NCBI GenBank assembly: GCA_018401755.1 | Contig: JAGYKJ010000005.1 | Span: forward strand, 310,001-374,000 | Reading direction: 5' to 3' | Origin: Litorivicinus sp. | GTDB lineage: Bacteria > Pseudomonadota > Gammaproteobacteria > Pseudomonadales > Litorivicinaceae | Length of the DNA: 64,000 nucleotides | Part shown: piece after piece, positions 26,850 through 37,810 of the stretch | How positions within the stretch are numbered: the stretch's first letter is position 1 | How the letters are laid out: each line of letters starts with the position of its first letter | Position numbers and translations under genes: made by a program | The notes under the pieces: generated by a model | What the model was told of the DNA's origin: nothing | Databases searched by the model: none | What the model saw: only the letters and a program-made list of their open reading frames with translations

Positions 26850-27455
26850 ATGCGTCTGTATACATCAGCGCCTTCCCCGTTCGGTCGCAAGGTCAAGATC
26901 ACCGCGCATGTGACCGGCTGCATCGATCAGATTGATGTCGTCATGGTGGATGCAAATGATCCAAACAGTGTTGCAGCAATCCCAAATCCACTCGGAAAGA
27001 TTCCGGTGTTGGTTCTGGAAAATGGCGAGCTTTTGATGGATTCGCATGTCATCTGCTTACACCTCTTACAACTGGGTAAGATGCGCGATCGATGTTTACC
27101 GGCCCCCCAAGAAATGCAGTTGCTGACACGTGCTGCTGTCGCTGATGGATTAATGGATGCGGCACTTTTGATGGTGTACGAGCGCCGTTTCCGTTCGGCT
27201 GAACAGGTGTCTAAGGAGTGGCTGCATCGCCAGAATCTGAAAGTTCTGGGTGCGCTTGAGTGGCTTGATCAACATCGCCAGTCAGTCATCCAGACCCCAA
27301 CGTTAGACCAGATCGGGCTCGCCTGCGCTCTGGGCTACCTCGATTTCCGCTTTCAGGGCGAGTGGCGAACCCGATTTAAGTCGCTTGCTCATTGGCTGAC
27401 CGAGTTTCAGCAGATGGTTCCTGCGTATCGCTTGACGGATCCTGAGACGACGTAA
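26850..27455 (+). CDS. Glutathione S-transferase family protein
   Basis: 201 residues. An N-terminal thioredoxin-like domain starts MRLYTSAPSPFGRKVKI and carries the glutathione-site motif NPLGKIPVLVLENGELLMDSHVI; the C-terminal half is all-helical (LDQIGLACALGYLDFRF). The SPFGRKV segment replaces the usual SPYxRKV of bacterial GSTs. The substrate is unknown. It starts three bases after fabB. Its 3-prime end overlaps a small antisense-strand open frame. Confidence 0.85.
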   Translation: MRLYTSAPSPFGRKVKITAHVTGCIDQIDVVMVDANDPNSVAAIPNPLGKIPVLVLENGELLMDSHVICLHLLQLGKMRDRCLPAPQEMQLLTRAAVADGLMDAALLMVYERRFRSAEQVSKEWLHRQNLKVLGALEWLDQHRQSVIQTPTLDQIGLACALGYLDFRFQGEWRTRFKSLAHWLTEFQQMVPAYRLTDPETT

Positions 27456-27552
27456 CCACATGACGGCCACCACCATGGTCATGTAACCACATTTGCTCGC
27501 GTAGGCTCGACTGACGACGACGGACCGATTTCAGTTTTTTCAGCCGAATCAT
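27376..27552 (-). CDS. Possible small basic protein coupled to the RmlD-like gene
   Basis: 58 codons starting [20 protein letters not shown] and ending in a polar tail rich in S, T and E. The ATG overlaps the TGA of the RmlD-like gene as ATGA, the kind of junction real coupled genes show elsewhere in this window. I do not recognise it, and its last 80 bases run antisense to the glutathione S-transferase gene. It may be a chance open frame. Confidence 0.25.
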   Translation of the reverse strand: MIRLKKLKSVRRRQSSLREQMWLHDHGGGRHVVTSSQDPSSDTQEPSAETRSANEQAT

Positions 27553-28544
27553 CCGTTGCCGAATGACTGCACCGGCATCTCGCTTTCGCACGATCCCTGT
27601 TCCTTCTTTTGCATGTAATGCGCAGCCACCGTGCTTGCAAGCTCCTGCCGCCACGCGCGAGGCTTAATGCCAAAGGTGTAGAGTAACTTCCGCGCACTCA
27701 AAATCAATCGCTTCGGTCGTCTCGCACGTCCAGCAATGGAATGGCCTTCAATAGGCAAGATGTCTTCGACTGCCAAGTGCTCAAACTGACGGGCCTGTGC
27801 AATCACCACCTCAGCCAATTCAGACCAAGACGCGTCCCCTTGACCCGCCACATGAAAAACGCCATACGCGCCACCCCCAGCATGAAGCTGATCGATCATC
27901 GCTGTAATAATTCGGGCAATGTCATCAACTGAGGTCGGGCAGCCACGTTCATCAGCAATCATCGGGAGCGCCCGCTCCACCCGAGCACGTGCGATCAGTT
28001 GCCCAACAAAGGTTTGCGGGCCAGGGGCAAATAAATGCGACACTCGTAATAGAATATGTTGATCCAATAAGCTCGCGATATCGCGCTCAGCCTCCAACCG
28101 TGTCTGGCCGAAAAGATTCAGGGGATTGGGAGCATCGTCCTCAAAATAGGCCATATCCTTTTGGCCATCAAAGATGTAATCGGTCGATAATTGCAAAAGC
28201 GTCGCGCCAAACTCACGACATGCGATCGCCAGACCAACGGCGACATCATGATTGATCTGGCGACAGCGGGTAGGATCGTGCTCAGCGGCATCAACACCAG
28301 AATCGACCACTGTATTGATGACAAAATCTGGACGGCGTAAGCGAATTGCCTCAAAAATCTGATTATCTTGAAGCGGATTGATATCCCCAGGCAACACAAG
28401 ACGTTGCTGCCCAACGCTACTTGGCGCATCCAAAAGAGCGCGAGCAAGACTGGTTTCGTGGCCGACAATCAATACCCTCGCGCGCGGAAATCGACTGTCG
28501 GACTCTTCGGTAAAACCCGTTGAATTAGAACGGGATTTCGTCAT
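27549..28544 (-). CDS. RmlD-like NAD(P)-binding protein with substituted catalytic residues
   Basis: 331 residues of the RmlD/sugar-nucleotide-binding branch of extended SDRs: [49 protein letters not shown]. Two departures stand out. The N-terminal glycine motif is degenerate ([15 protein letters not shown]), and the position of the catalytic Tyr-x-x-x-Lys reads [11 protein letters not shown], giving Phe and Arg. dTDP-4-dehydrorhamnose reductase activity is therefore doubtful; a non-catalytic or binding role, as in MAT2B-type relatives, is possible. ATG 28544 overlaps the ssb 3-prime end by 20 bases; a later start is not excluded. No other rhamnose genes are nearby. Confidence 0.75.
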   Translation of the reverse strand: MTKSRSNSTGFTEESDSRFPRARVLIVGHETSLARALLDAPSSVGQQRLVLPGDINPLQDNQIFEAIRLRRPDFVINTVVDSGVDAAEHDPTRCRQINHDVAVGLAIACREFGATLLQLSTDYIFDGQKDMAYFEDDAPNPLNLFGQTRLEAERDIASLLDQHILLRVSHLFAPGPQTFVGQLIARARVERALPMIADERGCPTSVDDIARIITAMIDQLHAGGGAYGVFHVAGQGDASWSELAEVVIAQARQFEHLAVEDILPIEGHSIAGRARRPKRLILSARKLLYTFGIKPRAWRQELASTVAAHYMQKKEQGSCESEMPVQSFGNG

Positions 28545-28989
28545 CAATATTCGGATCGGGTAATGGGGCAGATGCAGGCTGCGGTGCTTGTGAGGCGCGT
28601 GAAGGGGATGCAGACCGTGTGGGTGGAGCTGCCATACCGGTCGCCTCACCGTCACCACGACCATCCAACATCATCATGTCGCGACAGACGATCTCGGTTG
28701 CATATTTCTTTTGACCGTCTTGCTCCCAAGACCGAGTCCGGAGACTTCCCTCAATGTAGATCCGACTGCCCTTTTTTAAGTACTGCCCGGCGATTTCAGC
28801 CAGTCGATCGAAGATCACTACGCGATGCCACTCAGTACGCTCCTGCATTTCGCCAGAGCCCTTGTCACGCCATGAATCCGTTGTCGCGATACTCAAATTC
28901 GCAACCTGACTTCCGGAGGGCAAAGCCCGCATTTCTGGATCATTGCCCAAATTGCCAATGAGCGTCACTTTGTTCAACGAACGAGCCAT
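28525..28989 (-). CDS. ssb: Single-stranded DNA-binding protein
   Basis: 154 residues. The OB-fold begins [20 protein letters not shown], with [19 protein letters not shown] and [17 protein letters not shown]; a Gly/Pro/Ser/Ala-rich linker leads to the acidic tip DDEIPF that recruits partners. ATG 28989 has AGGAAG upstream. It is divergent from uvrA, the usual gammaproteobacterial arrangement. I saw no LexA-type CTGT-N8-ACAG box in the gap. Confidence 0.96.
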   Translation of the reverse strand: MARSLNKVTLIGNLGNDPEMRALPSGSQVANLSIATTDSWRDKGSGEMQERTEWHRVVIFDRLAEIAGQYLKKGSRIYIEGSLRTRSWEQDGQKKYATEIVCRDMMMLDGRGDGEATGMAAPPTRSASPSRASQAPQPASAPLPDPNIDDEIPF

Positions 28990-29110
28990 AGAGACTTCCT
29001 GTATGTATTGCTTGAATCCTAGAAGTCTACTCTAACACGGCGATTATTGGGTCCGCGAACAACAATCTTCACTGTCAGCCACCTCATTTACGTCTGTCGG
29101 CTTGAAGCAT

Positions 29111-29139
29111 TTCAAACCGCCCCGATCCATAGGTACACT
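29111..29139 (+). promoter_or_regulatory. Candidate uvrA promoter
   Basis: TTCAAA (29111-29116) and TACACT (29134-29139) with 17 bases between them, each four of six to consensus, in the ssb-uvrA gap 31 bases before the GTG start. Confidence 0.35.
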
Positions 29140-29169
29140 GAAGCCTTTGCTTATCGATACGGAAACACA

Positions 29170-32004
29170 GTGGATACCATACAGATCCGGGGCGCGCGCA
29201 CCCACAATCTCAAAAACGTGCACTTGGATCTCCCGCGGGATCGTCTCATTGTGATCACGGGATTGTCCGGATCCGGCAAGTCATCACTTGCGTTCGACAC
29301 TCTCTATGCTGAGGGCCAGCGTCGCTACGTCGAGTCCTTATCAGCCTATGCACGGCAATTCCTGTCGATGATGGAGAAGCCCGATGTGGATCACATTGAA
29401 GGACTCAGCCCGGCAATCTCGATAGAACAGAAGTCGACCAGTCACAATCCTCGATCAACGGTCGGCACGATTACGGAAATCTACGATTACCTCCGGTTAC
29501 TTTTCGCGCGCGCGGGCGAGCCCCGATGCCCTGAGCATGGCCAGAGCTTGGAAGCACAAACCGTCAGTCAAATGGTTGATCAAATCCTCGCGCTTCCCGA
29601 AGGAAGCCGTCTGTTAATTCTGGCTCCAGTGATTTCCAGCAGGAAGGGTGAGCATCATCACGTTTTCCAAGAACTTCAATCACAAGGATTTGTGCGTATC
29701 CGGCTCGACGGACTGGTCATCGATCTCGATGATGTTCCCGATCTCGATAAGAAAAAGAAACACACCATTGAGGCCGTGGTCGACAGGCTCAAAGTCTCAC
29801 CGGATCAGCGTTTGCGTCTGGCTGAGTCGGTCGAAACAGCGCTCAAACTATCCGATGGCACCCTGCTTGTGCAATCGATGGACGATGCGTTCCCGCCTAT
29901 GGTGTTTTCCAGCAAGTTTGCATGCCCTCACTGTGGATACTCCATTGCATCTCTTGAACCGCGCTTGTTTTCGTTCAATAGCCCTTTCGGCGCCTGCTCC
30001 ACCTGTGATGGACTGGGCGTGCATCAGTTTTTTGACATCGAACGGCTCATTGTCGACCCTGAATTGTCACTCTCGACGGGGGCCATCCGCGGCTGGGATC
30101 GTCGTAGTCTGTATTACTACCACCTCTTACGGTCGGTAGCACGTCACTACGCATTTGACCTTGATACACCTTGGAACCAACTGTCTGAAGAGGCACAACG
30201 TAAAATTCTCTACGGATCTGGCGACGAAGCCATTGACTTTAGCTATGTCTCAGACCGTGGACGGCAGGTCCAGAAGTCACACCCGTTTGAGGGTGTTGTA
30301 CGCAATCTAGAACGCCGCTATAAAGAGACAGATTCACAAAGTCAGCGTGATGAGCTTGCAAAGTTGATGATGCAAGCGCCTTGTCCTGACTGCGAGGGGT
30401 CACGACTCAATAATGCCGCTCGTAGCGTGTTTATTGGTGAAGAGCAACTCCCTGCCCTCGTACGGTTACCCATTGGCGAATGTCATGCATTTTTCGCCGC
30501 GCTCGAATTACCCGGTAGGCGGCAAGAAATTGCCGATAAAATTCTCAAAGAAATCCAGGCGCGACTCGGTTTTCTCATCAATGTCGGTCTCGACTACTTA
30601 TCGCTAGATCGAAGCGCAGAAACGCTCTCCGGAGGGGAAGCACAGCGTATTCGTCTTGCCAGCCAAATTGGTGCTGGTCTTGTTGGTGTGATGTACATTC
30701 TGGACGAACCCTCGATTGGACTGCATCAGCGTGATAACGCACGTTTGCTCAATACGCTGTTTCATCTGCGTGACCTTGGCAATACCGTGATCGTCGTCGA
30801 GCATGATGAGGATGCGATGAAAGCCGCTGATTATCTGGTTGATATTGGCCCTGGTGCAGGAGTCCATGGTGGCCAAATCGTGGCAGAGGGAACACCTGCA
30901 GAGGTCATGGCGAATCCGAATTCAATTACTGGGCAATATCTCAGTGGACATAAGATGATTCCTGTTCCCAAGCGTCGTACACCCAACACTGGACCTCGCT
31001 TAGTACTCACTGGATGTACTGGAAATAATCTACGCAACGTCAATTTATCCGTCCCCTTGGGGCTACTGACTTGCGTGACAGGTGTCTCTGGATCCGGTAA
31101 ATCAACCCTCATCAACCGCACTCTCTACCCGCACACGGCGCGGCTATTGAATAAAGCAATCACGCTGAAGCCAGCCCCGTTTTTGGACTGTCATGGGCTC
31201 GATGCCCTCGACAAGGTAGTGGATATTGATCAAAGCCCAATCGGACGGACCCCGCGTTCAAACCCTGCAACCTACACGGGATTATTCACCCCAATCCGAG
31301 AACTCTTTGCTGAAACCCAGGAGGCGCGCTCCCGTGGGTACTCGCCCGGACGCTTCTCATTTAATGTCAAAGGTGGCCGATGCGAAACCTGCCAAGGTGA
31401 TGGGCTCATCAAGGTGGAAATGCACTTCCTACCGGACATCTATGTGCCTTGCGACACCTGCAACAGTCTGCGTTATAACAGAGAGACGCTCGATATTCAG
31501 TTCAAAGGCAAATCAATTCATGACGTGTTAGAAATGACAGTCGAGGATGCACGCTCATTTTTTGATGCCATTCCAAATCTTGCACGAAAGCTGCAGACCT
31601 TGATGGATGTTGGCCTGTCCTACCTCAAACTCGGGCAGTCGGCAACCACGCTCTCTGGCGGCGAAGCGCAGCGGGTCAAGCTTGCACGCGAACTCTCCAA
31701 ACGAGACACAGGACGCACGCTTTACATTCTAGATGAGCCCACCACCGGGCTGCACTTCCAAGACATCCAGCAATTACTGAATGTCCTGCACCGACTCCGA
31801 GATCATGGCAATACTGTAGTCGTCATTGAACACAATCTCGATGTGATCAAGACCGCAGACTGGATCATTGATATGGGTCCAGAGGGGGGCCAAGGTGGCG
31901 GGCTCATTGTCACTGAGGGGACACCTGAAGAGGTGGCGGCACACCCTACCTCCTATACCGGACAGTTTCTGTCCCCACTCCTTGCTCGTCACTCGGCTGC
32001 CTGA
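29170..32004 (+). CDS. uvrA: Excinuclease ABC subunit A
   Basis: 944-residue damage-sensing ATPase of nucleotide excision repair. It has two ABC ATPase modules: Walker [13 protein letters not shown] and [15 protein letters not shown], signature motifs [12 protein letters not shown] and [12 protein letters not shown], Walker [15 protein letters not shown] and [14 protein letters not shown]. Zinc fingers are CPHCGYSI...CSTCDG and CETCQGDG...CDTCNS. The GTG at 29170 ([17 protein letters not shown]) fits the family N-terminus; the 41 codons open upstream match nothing. The 3-prime end overlaps rarD by 16 bases. Confidence 0.96.
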   Translation: MDTIQIRGARTHNLKNVHLDLPRDRLIVITGLSGSGKSSLAFDTLYAEGQRRYVESLSAYARQFLSMMEKPDVDHIEGLSPAISIEQKSTSHNPRSTVGTITEIYDYLRLLFARAGEPRCPEHGQSLEAQTVSQMVDQILALPEGSRLLILAPVISSRKGEHHHVFQELQSQGFVRIRLDGLVIDLDDVPDLDKKKKHTIEAVVDRLKVSPDQRLRLAESVETALKLSDGTLLVQSMDDAFPPMVFSSKFACPHCGYSIASLEPRLFSFNSPFGACSTCDGLGVHQFFDIERLIVDPELSLSTGAIRGWDRRSLYYYHLLRSVARHYAFDLDTPWNQLSEEAQRKILYGSGDEAIDFSYVSDRGRQVQKSHPFEGVVRNLERRYKETDSQSQRDELAKLMMQAPCPDCEGSRLNNAARSVFIGEEQLPALVRLPIGECHAFFAALELPGRRQEIADKILKEIQARLGFLINVGLDYLSLDRSAETLSGGEAQRIRLASQIGAGLVGVMYILDEPSIGLHQRDNARLLNTLFHLRDLGNTVIVVEHDEDAMKAADYLVDIGPGAGVHGGQIVAEGTPAEVMANPNSITGQYLSGHKMIPVPKRRTPNTGPRLVLTGCTGNNLRNVNLSVPLGLLTCVTGVSGSGKSTLINRTLYPHTARLLNKAITLKPAPFLDCHGLDALDKVVDIDQSPIGRTPRSNPATYTGLFTPIRELFAETQEARSRGYSPGRFSFNVKGGRCETCQGDGLIKVEMHFLPDIYVPCDTCNSLRYNRETLDIQFKGKSIHDVLEMTVEDARSFFDAIPNLARKLQTLMDVGLSYLKLGQSATTLSGGEAQRVKLARELSKRDTGRTLYILDEPTTGLHFQDIQQLLNVLHRLRDHGNTVVVIEHNLDVIKTADWIIDMGPEGGQGGGLIVTEGTPEEVAAHPTSYTGQFLSPLLARHSAA

Positions 32005-32906
32005 CCCACCTTTAGACGGCGTTGTCGGCCATGATGCCATTGGCTCAGCACATAGAGGATCACAGCCAGCCAGATCATCGGGAAAGCGATCTGCTTGGCC
32101 CAGGTGAAGGGCTCATTAAATGCAAATACAGCCGTCAAGAAGATGCAACTTGGGGCGATGTACTGCAAGATCCCCATCGTCATTAACCGGACTCGCTGTG
32201 CACCATTGGCATATAGAATCAGTGGTACGGCAGTGACAGCGCCACACCCAATCAACAGCCACCGATCAAACCCAGATCCGTCAAGAAAATGGTTCACAAG
32301 CCCATCATCCAGCCACACCAGATAAGCCAATGCCAGCGGCGCAAGCAAGATGACTTCCAACAAAAATCCTTGATTAGGAGGCATCGGTAGCGCCCGCTTT
32401 GCGAGTGCATACAGCCCCCAGCTCACTGTCAGTAATATCACGGTCCAAGGCAATGACCCATGCTCGAGCGTCAACACGACAACTGCTCCGATCACCAAGG
32501 CAAACGCGACGACCTGTAGCCGTTGCATCCGTTCTTTTAGGAAAACGGCCGCAAGGACGATGCTAAACACTGGATTCACGTAATAGCCCAGCGCCGCATC
32601 TAATGCCCGCTCGGTACTGATCGCAACCACGTAGGTCAGCCAATTCACGCTGATCAGCACTGCAGTCAACAGAGCCATACCCAAGCGGCGTCGATCTTGG
32701 AGTGCTTCCCATAGGTCAGTCCATCGACCCATTACCAAGAGAACCATTGCAGCAACGGGAATAGACCACAGAATACGGTGCGCGACGATTTCACCCGGAT
32801 CCATGTGATCCATCATCTTCATGTACAGTGGCAAGCCACCCCACAACAGATAAGCGCTGATCGCCAAGACCAATCCGCCTGGCTCATCCACGTCACGACT
32901 GCGCAT
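31989..32906 (-). CDS. rarD: EamA-family transporter RarD
   Basis: 305 residues with about ten membrane helices, two EamA repeats. [41 protein letters not shown] and [17 protein letters not shown] are the RarD signature (YedA/chloramphenicol-sensitivity protein group). Likely a drug/metabolite exporter; substrate unknown. ATG 32906 follows AAGGAAAGACGAA. It is downstream of the terminator that closes the ribosomal block and overlaps uvrA tail to tail. Confidence 0.88.
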   Translation of the reverse strand: MRSRDVDEPGGLVLAISAYLLWGGLPLYMKMMDHMDPGEIVAHRILWSIPVAAMVLLVMGRWTDLWEALQDRRRLGMALLTAVLISVNWLTYVVAISTERALDAALGYYVNPVFSIVLAAVFLKERMQRLQVVAFALVIGAVVVLTLEHGSLPWTVILLTVSWGLYALAKRALPMPPNQGFLLEVILLAPLALAYLVWLDDGLVNHFLDGSGFDRWLLIGCGAVTAVPLILYANGAQRVRLMTMGILQYIAPSCIFLTAVFAFNEPFTWAKQIAFPMIWLAVILYVLSQWHHGRQRRLKVGQAAE

Positions 32907-32934
32907 TTCGTCTTTCCTTGGACTTTCGCCACAC

Positions 32935-32964
32935 AAAAAAAAGGCCCAGCGCAAGCAGGGCCTT
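32935..32964 (-). terminator. Rho-independent terminator of the alpha operon
   Basis: On the minus strand AAGGCCC (32964-32958) pairs with GGGCCTT (32947-32941) around a 10-base loop that can extend the stem, followed by a run of T residues (32942-32935). It lies 23 bases after rplQ and ends the 30 kb ribosomal block. Confidence 0.92.
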
Positions 32965-32986
32965 GATAGGGGTACGCATATGAAAC

Positions 32987-33367
32987 TTAGTCAGCGTCCG
33001 CGACGAGCTCTGGGCGATCCACCAACTCAACGATTGCCATCGGTGCTGCATCACCAGCACGGAAGCCGTTTTTCAAAATACGCAAGTATCCGCCTGGACG
33101 CGCTTGATATCGTGGCCCTAATTCAGCAAATAACTTACCCACCGCAGAATCATTTCTCAACCGCGCAAAGGCCAACCGGCGATTCGCCACTGAATCTTGC
33201 TTCGCCAGAGTAATGAGTGGCTCCGCCACTCGGCGCAACTCCTTGGCCTTCGGTAACGTCGTCTTAATCACTTCGTGCTCAATCAAGGATGCCGTCATAT
33301 TGCTGAACATCGCTTTGCGATGACTGCTGGTCCGGTTTAGTTTTCTTCCACTCTTCAGATGACGCAT
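32987..33367 (-). CDS. rplQ: 50S ribosomal protein L17
   Basis: 126 residues, bL17: [38 protein letters not shown] and [16 protein letters not shown] are diagnostic; [20 protein letters not shown] is the conserved C-terminal core. Last gene of the alpha operon, 52 bases after rpoA and just before a strong terminator. Confidence 0.96.
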   Translation of the reverse strand: MRHLKSGRKLNRTSSHRKAMFSNMTASLIEHEVIKTTLPKAKELRRVAEPLITLAKQDSVANRRLAFARLRNDSAVGKLFAELGPRYQARPGGYLRILKNGFRAGDAAPMAIVELVDRPELVADAD

Positions 33368-33419
33368 GGTCTCTTCTCACTCTCTCAGGACACCGTCTCA
33401 CGACGGGTCAATCATCCAC

Positions 33420-34412
33420 TCAGGCGCTTTCTTCGCGTGCAAATCCAGCTGGTGGCCAGTTTTCCAGGCGAGAACCAAGCGACAGACCACGAGACGCTAG
33501 CACGTCCTTGATTTCCGTTAACGACTTCTTGCCTAAATTCGGCGTCTTCAACAATTCGACTTCGGTGCGCTGTACGAGATCACCAATGTAATAAATATTC
33601 TCTGCTTTCAAGCAGTTTGCAGAGCGTACCGTCAACTCAAGATCGTCGACCGGCCGCAACAAGATTGGATCAATCTCATCTTTTGCCTGCTCATGCTCAG
33701 AAACCTGAGGACCCTCAAATTCCACGAATACAGACAACTGCTGCTGTAACAAGGTCGCTGCACGGCGAATCGCCTCTTCTGCTTCCAACGTGCCATCTGT
33801 TTCCAGATCAATCACTAACTTGTCGAGGTCAGTCCGTTGCTCAACACGCGCACTTTCAACCACGTAGGACACGCGAGTCACCGGGCTATACGTTGCGTCT
33901 AACCGCAACACACCGATTGTGCGTGTCTCTTCGTCATCACCGCGCTCACTGGCAGGCTCATAACCAATTCCACGCGCAACCCGAGCTTCAATGACCACGC
34001 TGCCACGTGCGGAGACGGTGGCAATGTGCTGACTTGGGTTGGCAATCGTGACATTCGACGGTAATTCAAAGTCAGATGCTGTCACAACACCTTCACCAGA
34101 ATGGTTCAACCGAATGGTCGCAATCGAATCACGCCCTTCAATCGAAATCGCAACCTTTTTTAGGTTTAATAAAATCTCGATGACGTCCTCTTTGACACCT
34201 TCGATCTCGGAGTACTCATGCTGTACCCCATCAATCTTGGCTTCGATGATCGCGCACCCAGGCATGGATGACAGCAGGATCCGACGCAGCGCATTCCCAA
34301 GGGTATGCCCATAGCCACGCTCTAACGGCTCCAGAATAATCTTGGAGCGACGTGATCCCACTTCCTGTACCTGAATCTGCCGCGGTGTCAGCAGTTCCAA
34401 TGATGACGACAT
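33420..34412 (-). CDS. rpoA: DNA-directed RNA polymerase subunit alpha
   Basis: 330 residues. The N-terminal dimerisation domain contains [20 protein letters not shown]; the C-terminal domain ([20 protein letters not shown] then [18 protein letters not shown]) is almost identical to E. coli and carries the UP-element and activator contact residues. ATG 34412 has AGGAGACGTT upstream; the 15 codons open before it are not conserved. Confidence 0.97.
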   Translation of the reverse strand: MSSSLELLTPRQIQVQEVGSRRSKIILEPLERGYGHTLGNALRRILLSSMPGCAIIEAKIDGVQHEYSEIEGVKEDVIEILLNLKKVAISIEGRDSIATIRLNHSGEGVVTASDFELPSNVTIANPSQHIATVSARGSVVIEARVARGIGYEPASERGDDEETRTIGVLRLDATYSPVTRVSYVVESARVEQRTDLDKLVIDLETDGTLEAEEAIRRAATLLQQQLSVFVEFEGPQVSEHEQAKDEIDPILLRPVDDLELTVRSANCLKAENIYYIGDLVQRTEVELLKTPNLGKKSLTEIKDVLASRGLSLGSRLENWPPAGFAREESA

Positions 34413-34434
34413 AACGTCTCCTAAAATATGGTGA

Positions 34435-35055
34435 TTACTTCGAGTACAACTCGACAATCAAGTTTTCGTTGATGTCTTGTGACAAGTCCTGACGCTCTGG
34501 CAATGCTTTGAACACGCCCTCCATCTTGGACGAATCCACATCGACCCAGTTGACGTCAGCACGCTGACCAGCTAGTTCGAGTGCTGCACGCACGCGCAGT
34601 TGATTCTTTGCCTTTTCGCGAACGCTCACGACATCTCCCGGCTTGACTTGATAAGACGGGATATTGAGCACCTTGCCATTCACCATGATCGAGCGATGGC
34701 TCACGATCTGACGCGCTTCTGCGCGCGTTGATCCAAACCCCATTCGATACACGACGTTATCAAGGCGACACTCAAGAAGCTTCAACAGGTTTTCACCGGT
34801 CGACCCCTTCAAACGGGATGCTTCCTTATAATAATTACTGAACTGCTTTTCGAGCACGCCGTAAATACGTCGTACTTTCTGCTTTTCACGCAACTGCAAA
34901 CCATAGTCTGATAAACGACCACGTCCTGCACCGTGCATTCCTGGCTTCGTTTCTAAATTACACTTCGAGTCGAGTGCCTTGACGCCGCTCTTTAAAAAGA
35001 GATCTGTGCCTTCACGACGAGCAAGCTTACAAGTTGGTCCGATATAACGTGCCAT
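34435..35055 (-). CDS. rpsD: 30S ribosomal protein S4
   Basis: 206 residues, uS4: [41 protein letters not shown] and the S4 RNA-binding domain [22 protein letters not shown]. It nucleates 30S assembly. In E. coli S4 is the translational repressor of the alpha operon; a structured leader is present upstream of rpsM here. Confidence 0.97.
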   Translation of the reverse strand: MARYIGPTCKLARREGTDLFLKSGVKALDSKCNLETKPGMHGAGRGRLSDYGLQLREKQKVRRIYGVLEKQFSNYYKEASRLKGSTGENLLKLLECRLDNVVYRMGFGSTRAEARQIVSHRSIMVNGKVLNIPSYQVKPGDVVSVREKAKNQLRVRAALELAGQRADVNWVDVDSSKMEGVFKALPERQDLSQDINENLIVELYSK

Positions 35056-35070
35056 AGTTTCAATCTCTCC

Positions 35071-35460
35071 TTAGACGCGACGCTTCTTCGGCGGACGACA
35101 CCCGTTGTGCGGGATAGGCGTCACGTCTGTGATATTGGTGACCTTCAAGCCAACCGCGTTCAATGCACGAACCGCACTTTCACGACCGGGGCCGGGACCT
35201 TTGACCATTACGTCAACTGACTTTAATCCGAATTCCAACGCAGCCGTCGCTGCACGCTCTGACGCGACCTGCGCTGCAAAGGGAGTTGACTTCCGCGAAC
35301 CACGGAAGCCTGACCCGCCGGCGGTGGCCCAACTCAACGCATTCCCTTGTCGATCGGTGATGGTAATAATGGTGTTGTTGAAGGATGCATGGATATGCAC
35401 CACGCCTTCAGCCACCTGCTTTTTGACTTTCTTACGGGTTTGTGTCCGTTGGGTCGCCAT
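35071..35460 (-). CDS. rpsK: 30S ribosomal protein S11
   Basis: 129 residues, uS11: [49 protein letters not shown] and the C-terminal [14 protein letters not shown]. Part of the 30S platform; nine-base spacer after rpsM. Confidence 0.97.
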   Translation of the reverse strand: MATQRTQTRKKVKKQVAEGVVHIHASFNNTIITITDRQGNALSWATAGGSGFRGSRKSTPFAAQVASERAATAALEFGLKSVDVMVKGPGPGRESAVRALNAVGLKVTNITDVTPIPHNGCRPPKKRRV

Positions 35461-35469
35461 TAGAATTCC

Positions 35470-35826
35470 TTATTTCCGAATCGGTTTACGTGGGCCCTTA
35501 CGAGTCCGCGCATTCGTCTTAGTTCGCTGGCCACGGACCGGCAAACTGCGGCGATGACGGATTCCACGGAAGCACCCAAGATCCATCAAACGCTTGATGT
35601 TCATCGACACTTCACGGCGGAGGTCACCCTCTACGTCGAACTTCGCAACCTCACTACGCAGTGTCTCCAGCTGCTCTTCGGACAGCGAACTGACCTTGGC
35701 TGCTTCTTCAATTCCTGCGCTTTTGCAAATCGCTTTGGCGCGAGTCTGACCAATCCCGAAAATGTACTGCAGTGAAATCACTGCGTGCTTATTATCCGGG
35801 ATGTTAACGCCGGCAATACGTGCCAT
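35470..35826 (-). CDS. rpsM: 30S ribosomal protein S13
   Basis: 118 residues, uS13: [58 protein letters not shown] and a basic tail. First gene of the alpha operon; a promoter and a hairpin leader lie in the 101-base gap upstream. Confidence 0.97.
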   Translation of the reverse strand: MARIAGVNIPDNKHAVISLQYIFGIGQTRAKAICKSAGIEEAAKVSSLSEEQLETLRSEVAKFDVEGDLRREVSMNIKRLMDLGCFRGIRHRRSLPVRGQRTKTNARTRKGPRKPIRK

Positions 35827-35846
35827 TCCTAACTCTCCAACTTCAT

Positions 35847-35864
35847 GGACGGATATCGCCGTCC
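35847..35864 (-). promoter_or_regulatory. Hairpin in the rpsM leader, possible S4 regulatory element
   Basis: GGACGG-(6)-CCGTCC forms a perfect 6-bp stem about 20 bases before the rpsM ATG, inside the short leader that the promoter at 35886-35914 would make. In E. coli S4 represses the alpha operon by binding a pseudoknot at this place. I cannot show the pseudoknot here. Confidence 0.4.
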
Positions 35865-35885
35865 TCGAAAATTACAAGGCGCGAG

Positions 35886-35914
35886 ATTCTATTGATTTCA
35901 ATAGAAAATCACAA
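35886..35914 (-). promoter_or_regulatory. Alpha operon promoter (upstream of rpsM)
   Basis: On the minus strand TTGTGA (35914-35909), 17-base spacer, TAGAAT (35891-35886): four and five of six to sigma-70 consensus. A perfect 9-bp inverted repeat, TTCTATTGA-tt-TCAATAGAA (35887-35906), covers the -10 and most of the spacer and could be an operator. Confidence 0.65.
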
Positions 35915-35927
35915 CCCCTAACCCAAA

Positions 35928-36041
35928 TTACCCTTGCCGTTGCTTGTGGCGCGGATCGACGCAGATGACGCGAACAGCGCCGTTACGACGAATGATGCGA
36001 CAGTTACGACAGATACGTTTCACAGATGCGCGTACTTTCAT
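35928..36041 (-). CDS. rpmJ: 50S ribosomal protein L36
   Basis: 37 residues: [20 protein letters not shown], then [17 protein letters not shown]. The zinc ligands CxxC...C...H of the C+ form are complete. Read directly from the sequence between secY and rpsM; ATG at 36041, TAA at 35928-35930. It is the last gene of the spc operon. Confidence 0.95.
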   Translation of the reverse strand: MKVRASVKRICRNCRIIRRNGAVRVICVDPRHKQRQG

Positions 36042-36059
36042 TATTACCCCCAAGCCCGT

Positions 36060-37376
36060 TTAGCGGAGCAAACCGCCCGAGCCATAGCCTTTCAAATTCG
36101 ATTTCTTCATCAAAGACTCATACTGGCGACTCATGAGATGCGATTGCACCTGCGCCATAAAGTCCATGACCACAACCACAACAATCAGCAGTGACGTCCC
36201 ACCGAAGTAAAATGGTGCGTTGAACCCAACCACTAAGCTTTGCGGTAACAAGCTCACCGCAGCAATGTATGACGCCCCCCAAAAGGTCAGACGGCTCATC
36301 ACTTTATCGATGTAATTCGCTGACTGCTCACCTGGACGGATTCCGGGAATGAACGCCCCAGATTTTTTCAAATTATCGGCCACATCACGTGGATTAAACA
36401 CGAGCGCCGTATAGAAATAGCAGAAGAACACGATGCCCAACGTAAACAACAGGTAATACAGGGGTTGGCCTGGCCCAAGAGCGAGACTGATATCCTGCAA
36501 CCACTCCATACCATCGCTTTGGCCAAACCACTGACCAATTGATGCTGGAAAGAGCAGTAAACTGGATGCGAAGATCGGTGGGATAACGCCCGCCATATTG
36601 ATCTTCAGTGGCAGATGGCTCTGCTGGGCCGCGAAAACCTTATTCCCCTGTTGCCGTCGGGCATAATTCACGGTGATCCGCCGCTGTGCCCGCTCCACGT
36701 AAACGACAAAGCCAACGACACCAATCGCAATCGCTGCAATGGCCAAAAGCCCTAAAATATTGAGATCACCTTGGCGAGCGGCTTCAGCAGACTGACCCAC
36801 TGCGCCAGGCAGTCCAGCGACAATCCCCGCAAAAATCAGTAGCGATATTCCGTTCCCAATGCCCTTCTCAGTCACCTGCTCGCCGATCCACATCAAAAAG
36901 ATCGACCCAGACACAAAGGTCACCACTGCGACAAAATGGAAATGGAAGTCTGAAAGGTATGCAACCCCCTGCCCCGCCAAGCCCATCGAGACACCGATGG
37001 ATTGCACTGTGGCCAAAAACACCGTGCCATATCGCGTGTATTGCGTGATCTTGCGCCGACCAGCCTCACCGTCCTTTTTCAAGGCCTCAAGCGATGGCAC
37101 CACTGCCGTCAACAACTGCATCACAATCGACGCAGAAATATAGGGCATGATGCCTAAAGCGAAGATCGACATCCGCTCCAAGGCACCGCCTGAGAACATA
37201 TTAAATAAGCTTAAGATGGTCCCTTGAGTTTGCGAAAACAGATCCGCAAGCCGGTCTGGGTTAATACCAGGCACAGGAATGTGGGCGCCCAGGCGATAGA
37301 CCACCACGGCGATCACCACAAAACGCAACCGAGCCCACAGCTCGGTTAATCCACCCTGTGCGCCTGGTGTTGCCAT
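36060..37376 (-). CDS. secY: Preprotein translocase subunit SecY
   Basis: 438 residues with ten membrane helices; [14 protein letters not shown] at the first loop, the plug region [21 protein letters not shown], and [22 protein letters not shown] in the cytosolic C5 region. It forms the protein-conducting channel with SecE (also in this window) and SecG. It starts at an ATG touching the rplO stop. Confidence 0.97.
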   Translation of the reverse strand: MATPGAQGGLTELWARLRFVVIAVVVYRLGAHIPVPGINPDRLADLFSQTQGTILSLFNMFSGGALERMSIFALGIMPYISASIVMQLLTAVVPSLEALKKDGEAGRRKITQYTRYGTVFLATVQSIGVSMGLAGQGVAYLSDFHFHFVAVVTFVSGSIFLMWIGEQVTEKGIGNGISLLIFAGIVAGLPGAVGQSAEAARQGDLNILGLLAIAAIAIGVVGFVVYVERAQRRITVNYARRQQGNKVFAAQQSHLPLKINMAGVIPPIFASSLLLFPASIGQWFGQSDGMEWLQDISLALGPGQPLYYLLFTLGIVFFCYFYTALVFNPRDVADNLKKSGAFIPGIRPGEQSANYIDKVMSRLTFWGASYIAAVSLLPQSLVVGFNAPFYFGGTSLLIVVVVVMDFMAQVQSHLMSRQYESLMKKSNLKGYGSGGLLR

Positions 37377-37810
37377 TACGCCTCGACCTTCCCGCCGGCT
37401 GCTTCCAATGCGACACGTGCGCCTTTCGTAATACGAAGCCCTTTCACTGTCATTGCACGAGAGACCTCACCTGCGAGGATAATTTTGACATCTTTAATAT
37501 GTGTCGCAATCAACCCTGCTGCACGCAGTGACTCTAGCGTCACCTCATCGCCTGCGATCTTATTTAGCTCAGCCAGCCGAATCTCATCGCGCACCAAACT
37601 CTTCCGAGACGTGAACCCAAACTTAGGGAGACGACGCTGAATCGGCATCTGTCCACCTTCAAATCCAGGCTTCACAGACCCACCAGAACGCGACTTCAAA
37701 CCCTTATGACCGCGACCACCAGTCTTGCCTAGACCAGAACCAATACCCCGACCGACCCGCTTCTTGGATGGCCGACTGCCTGGAGCCGGTGACAAATCAT
37801 TTAAAAACAT
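37376..37810 (-). CDS. rplO: 50S ribosomal protein L15
   Basis: 144 residues, uL15: [37 protein letters not shown] and [21 protein letters not shown] 37810 overlaps the rpmD stop as TGATG; the GTG one codon upstream is less likely. Confidence 0.96.
   Translation of the reverse strand: MFLNDLSPAPGSRPSKKRVGRGIGSGLGKTGGRGHKGLKSRSGGSVKPGFEGGQMPIQRRLPKFGFTSRKSLVRDEIRLAELNKIAGDEVTLESLRAAGLIATHIKDVKIILAGEVSRAMTVKGLRITKGARVALEAAGGKVEA

Noticed and set aside
28990-29169. LexA (SOS) box expected between ssb and uvrA
   Set aside because: No CTGT-N8-ACAG or near match found on either strand; only CTGTATG and CTGTCAG half-sites without a partner.
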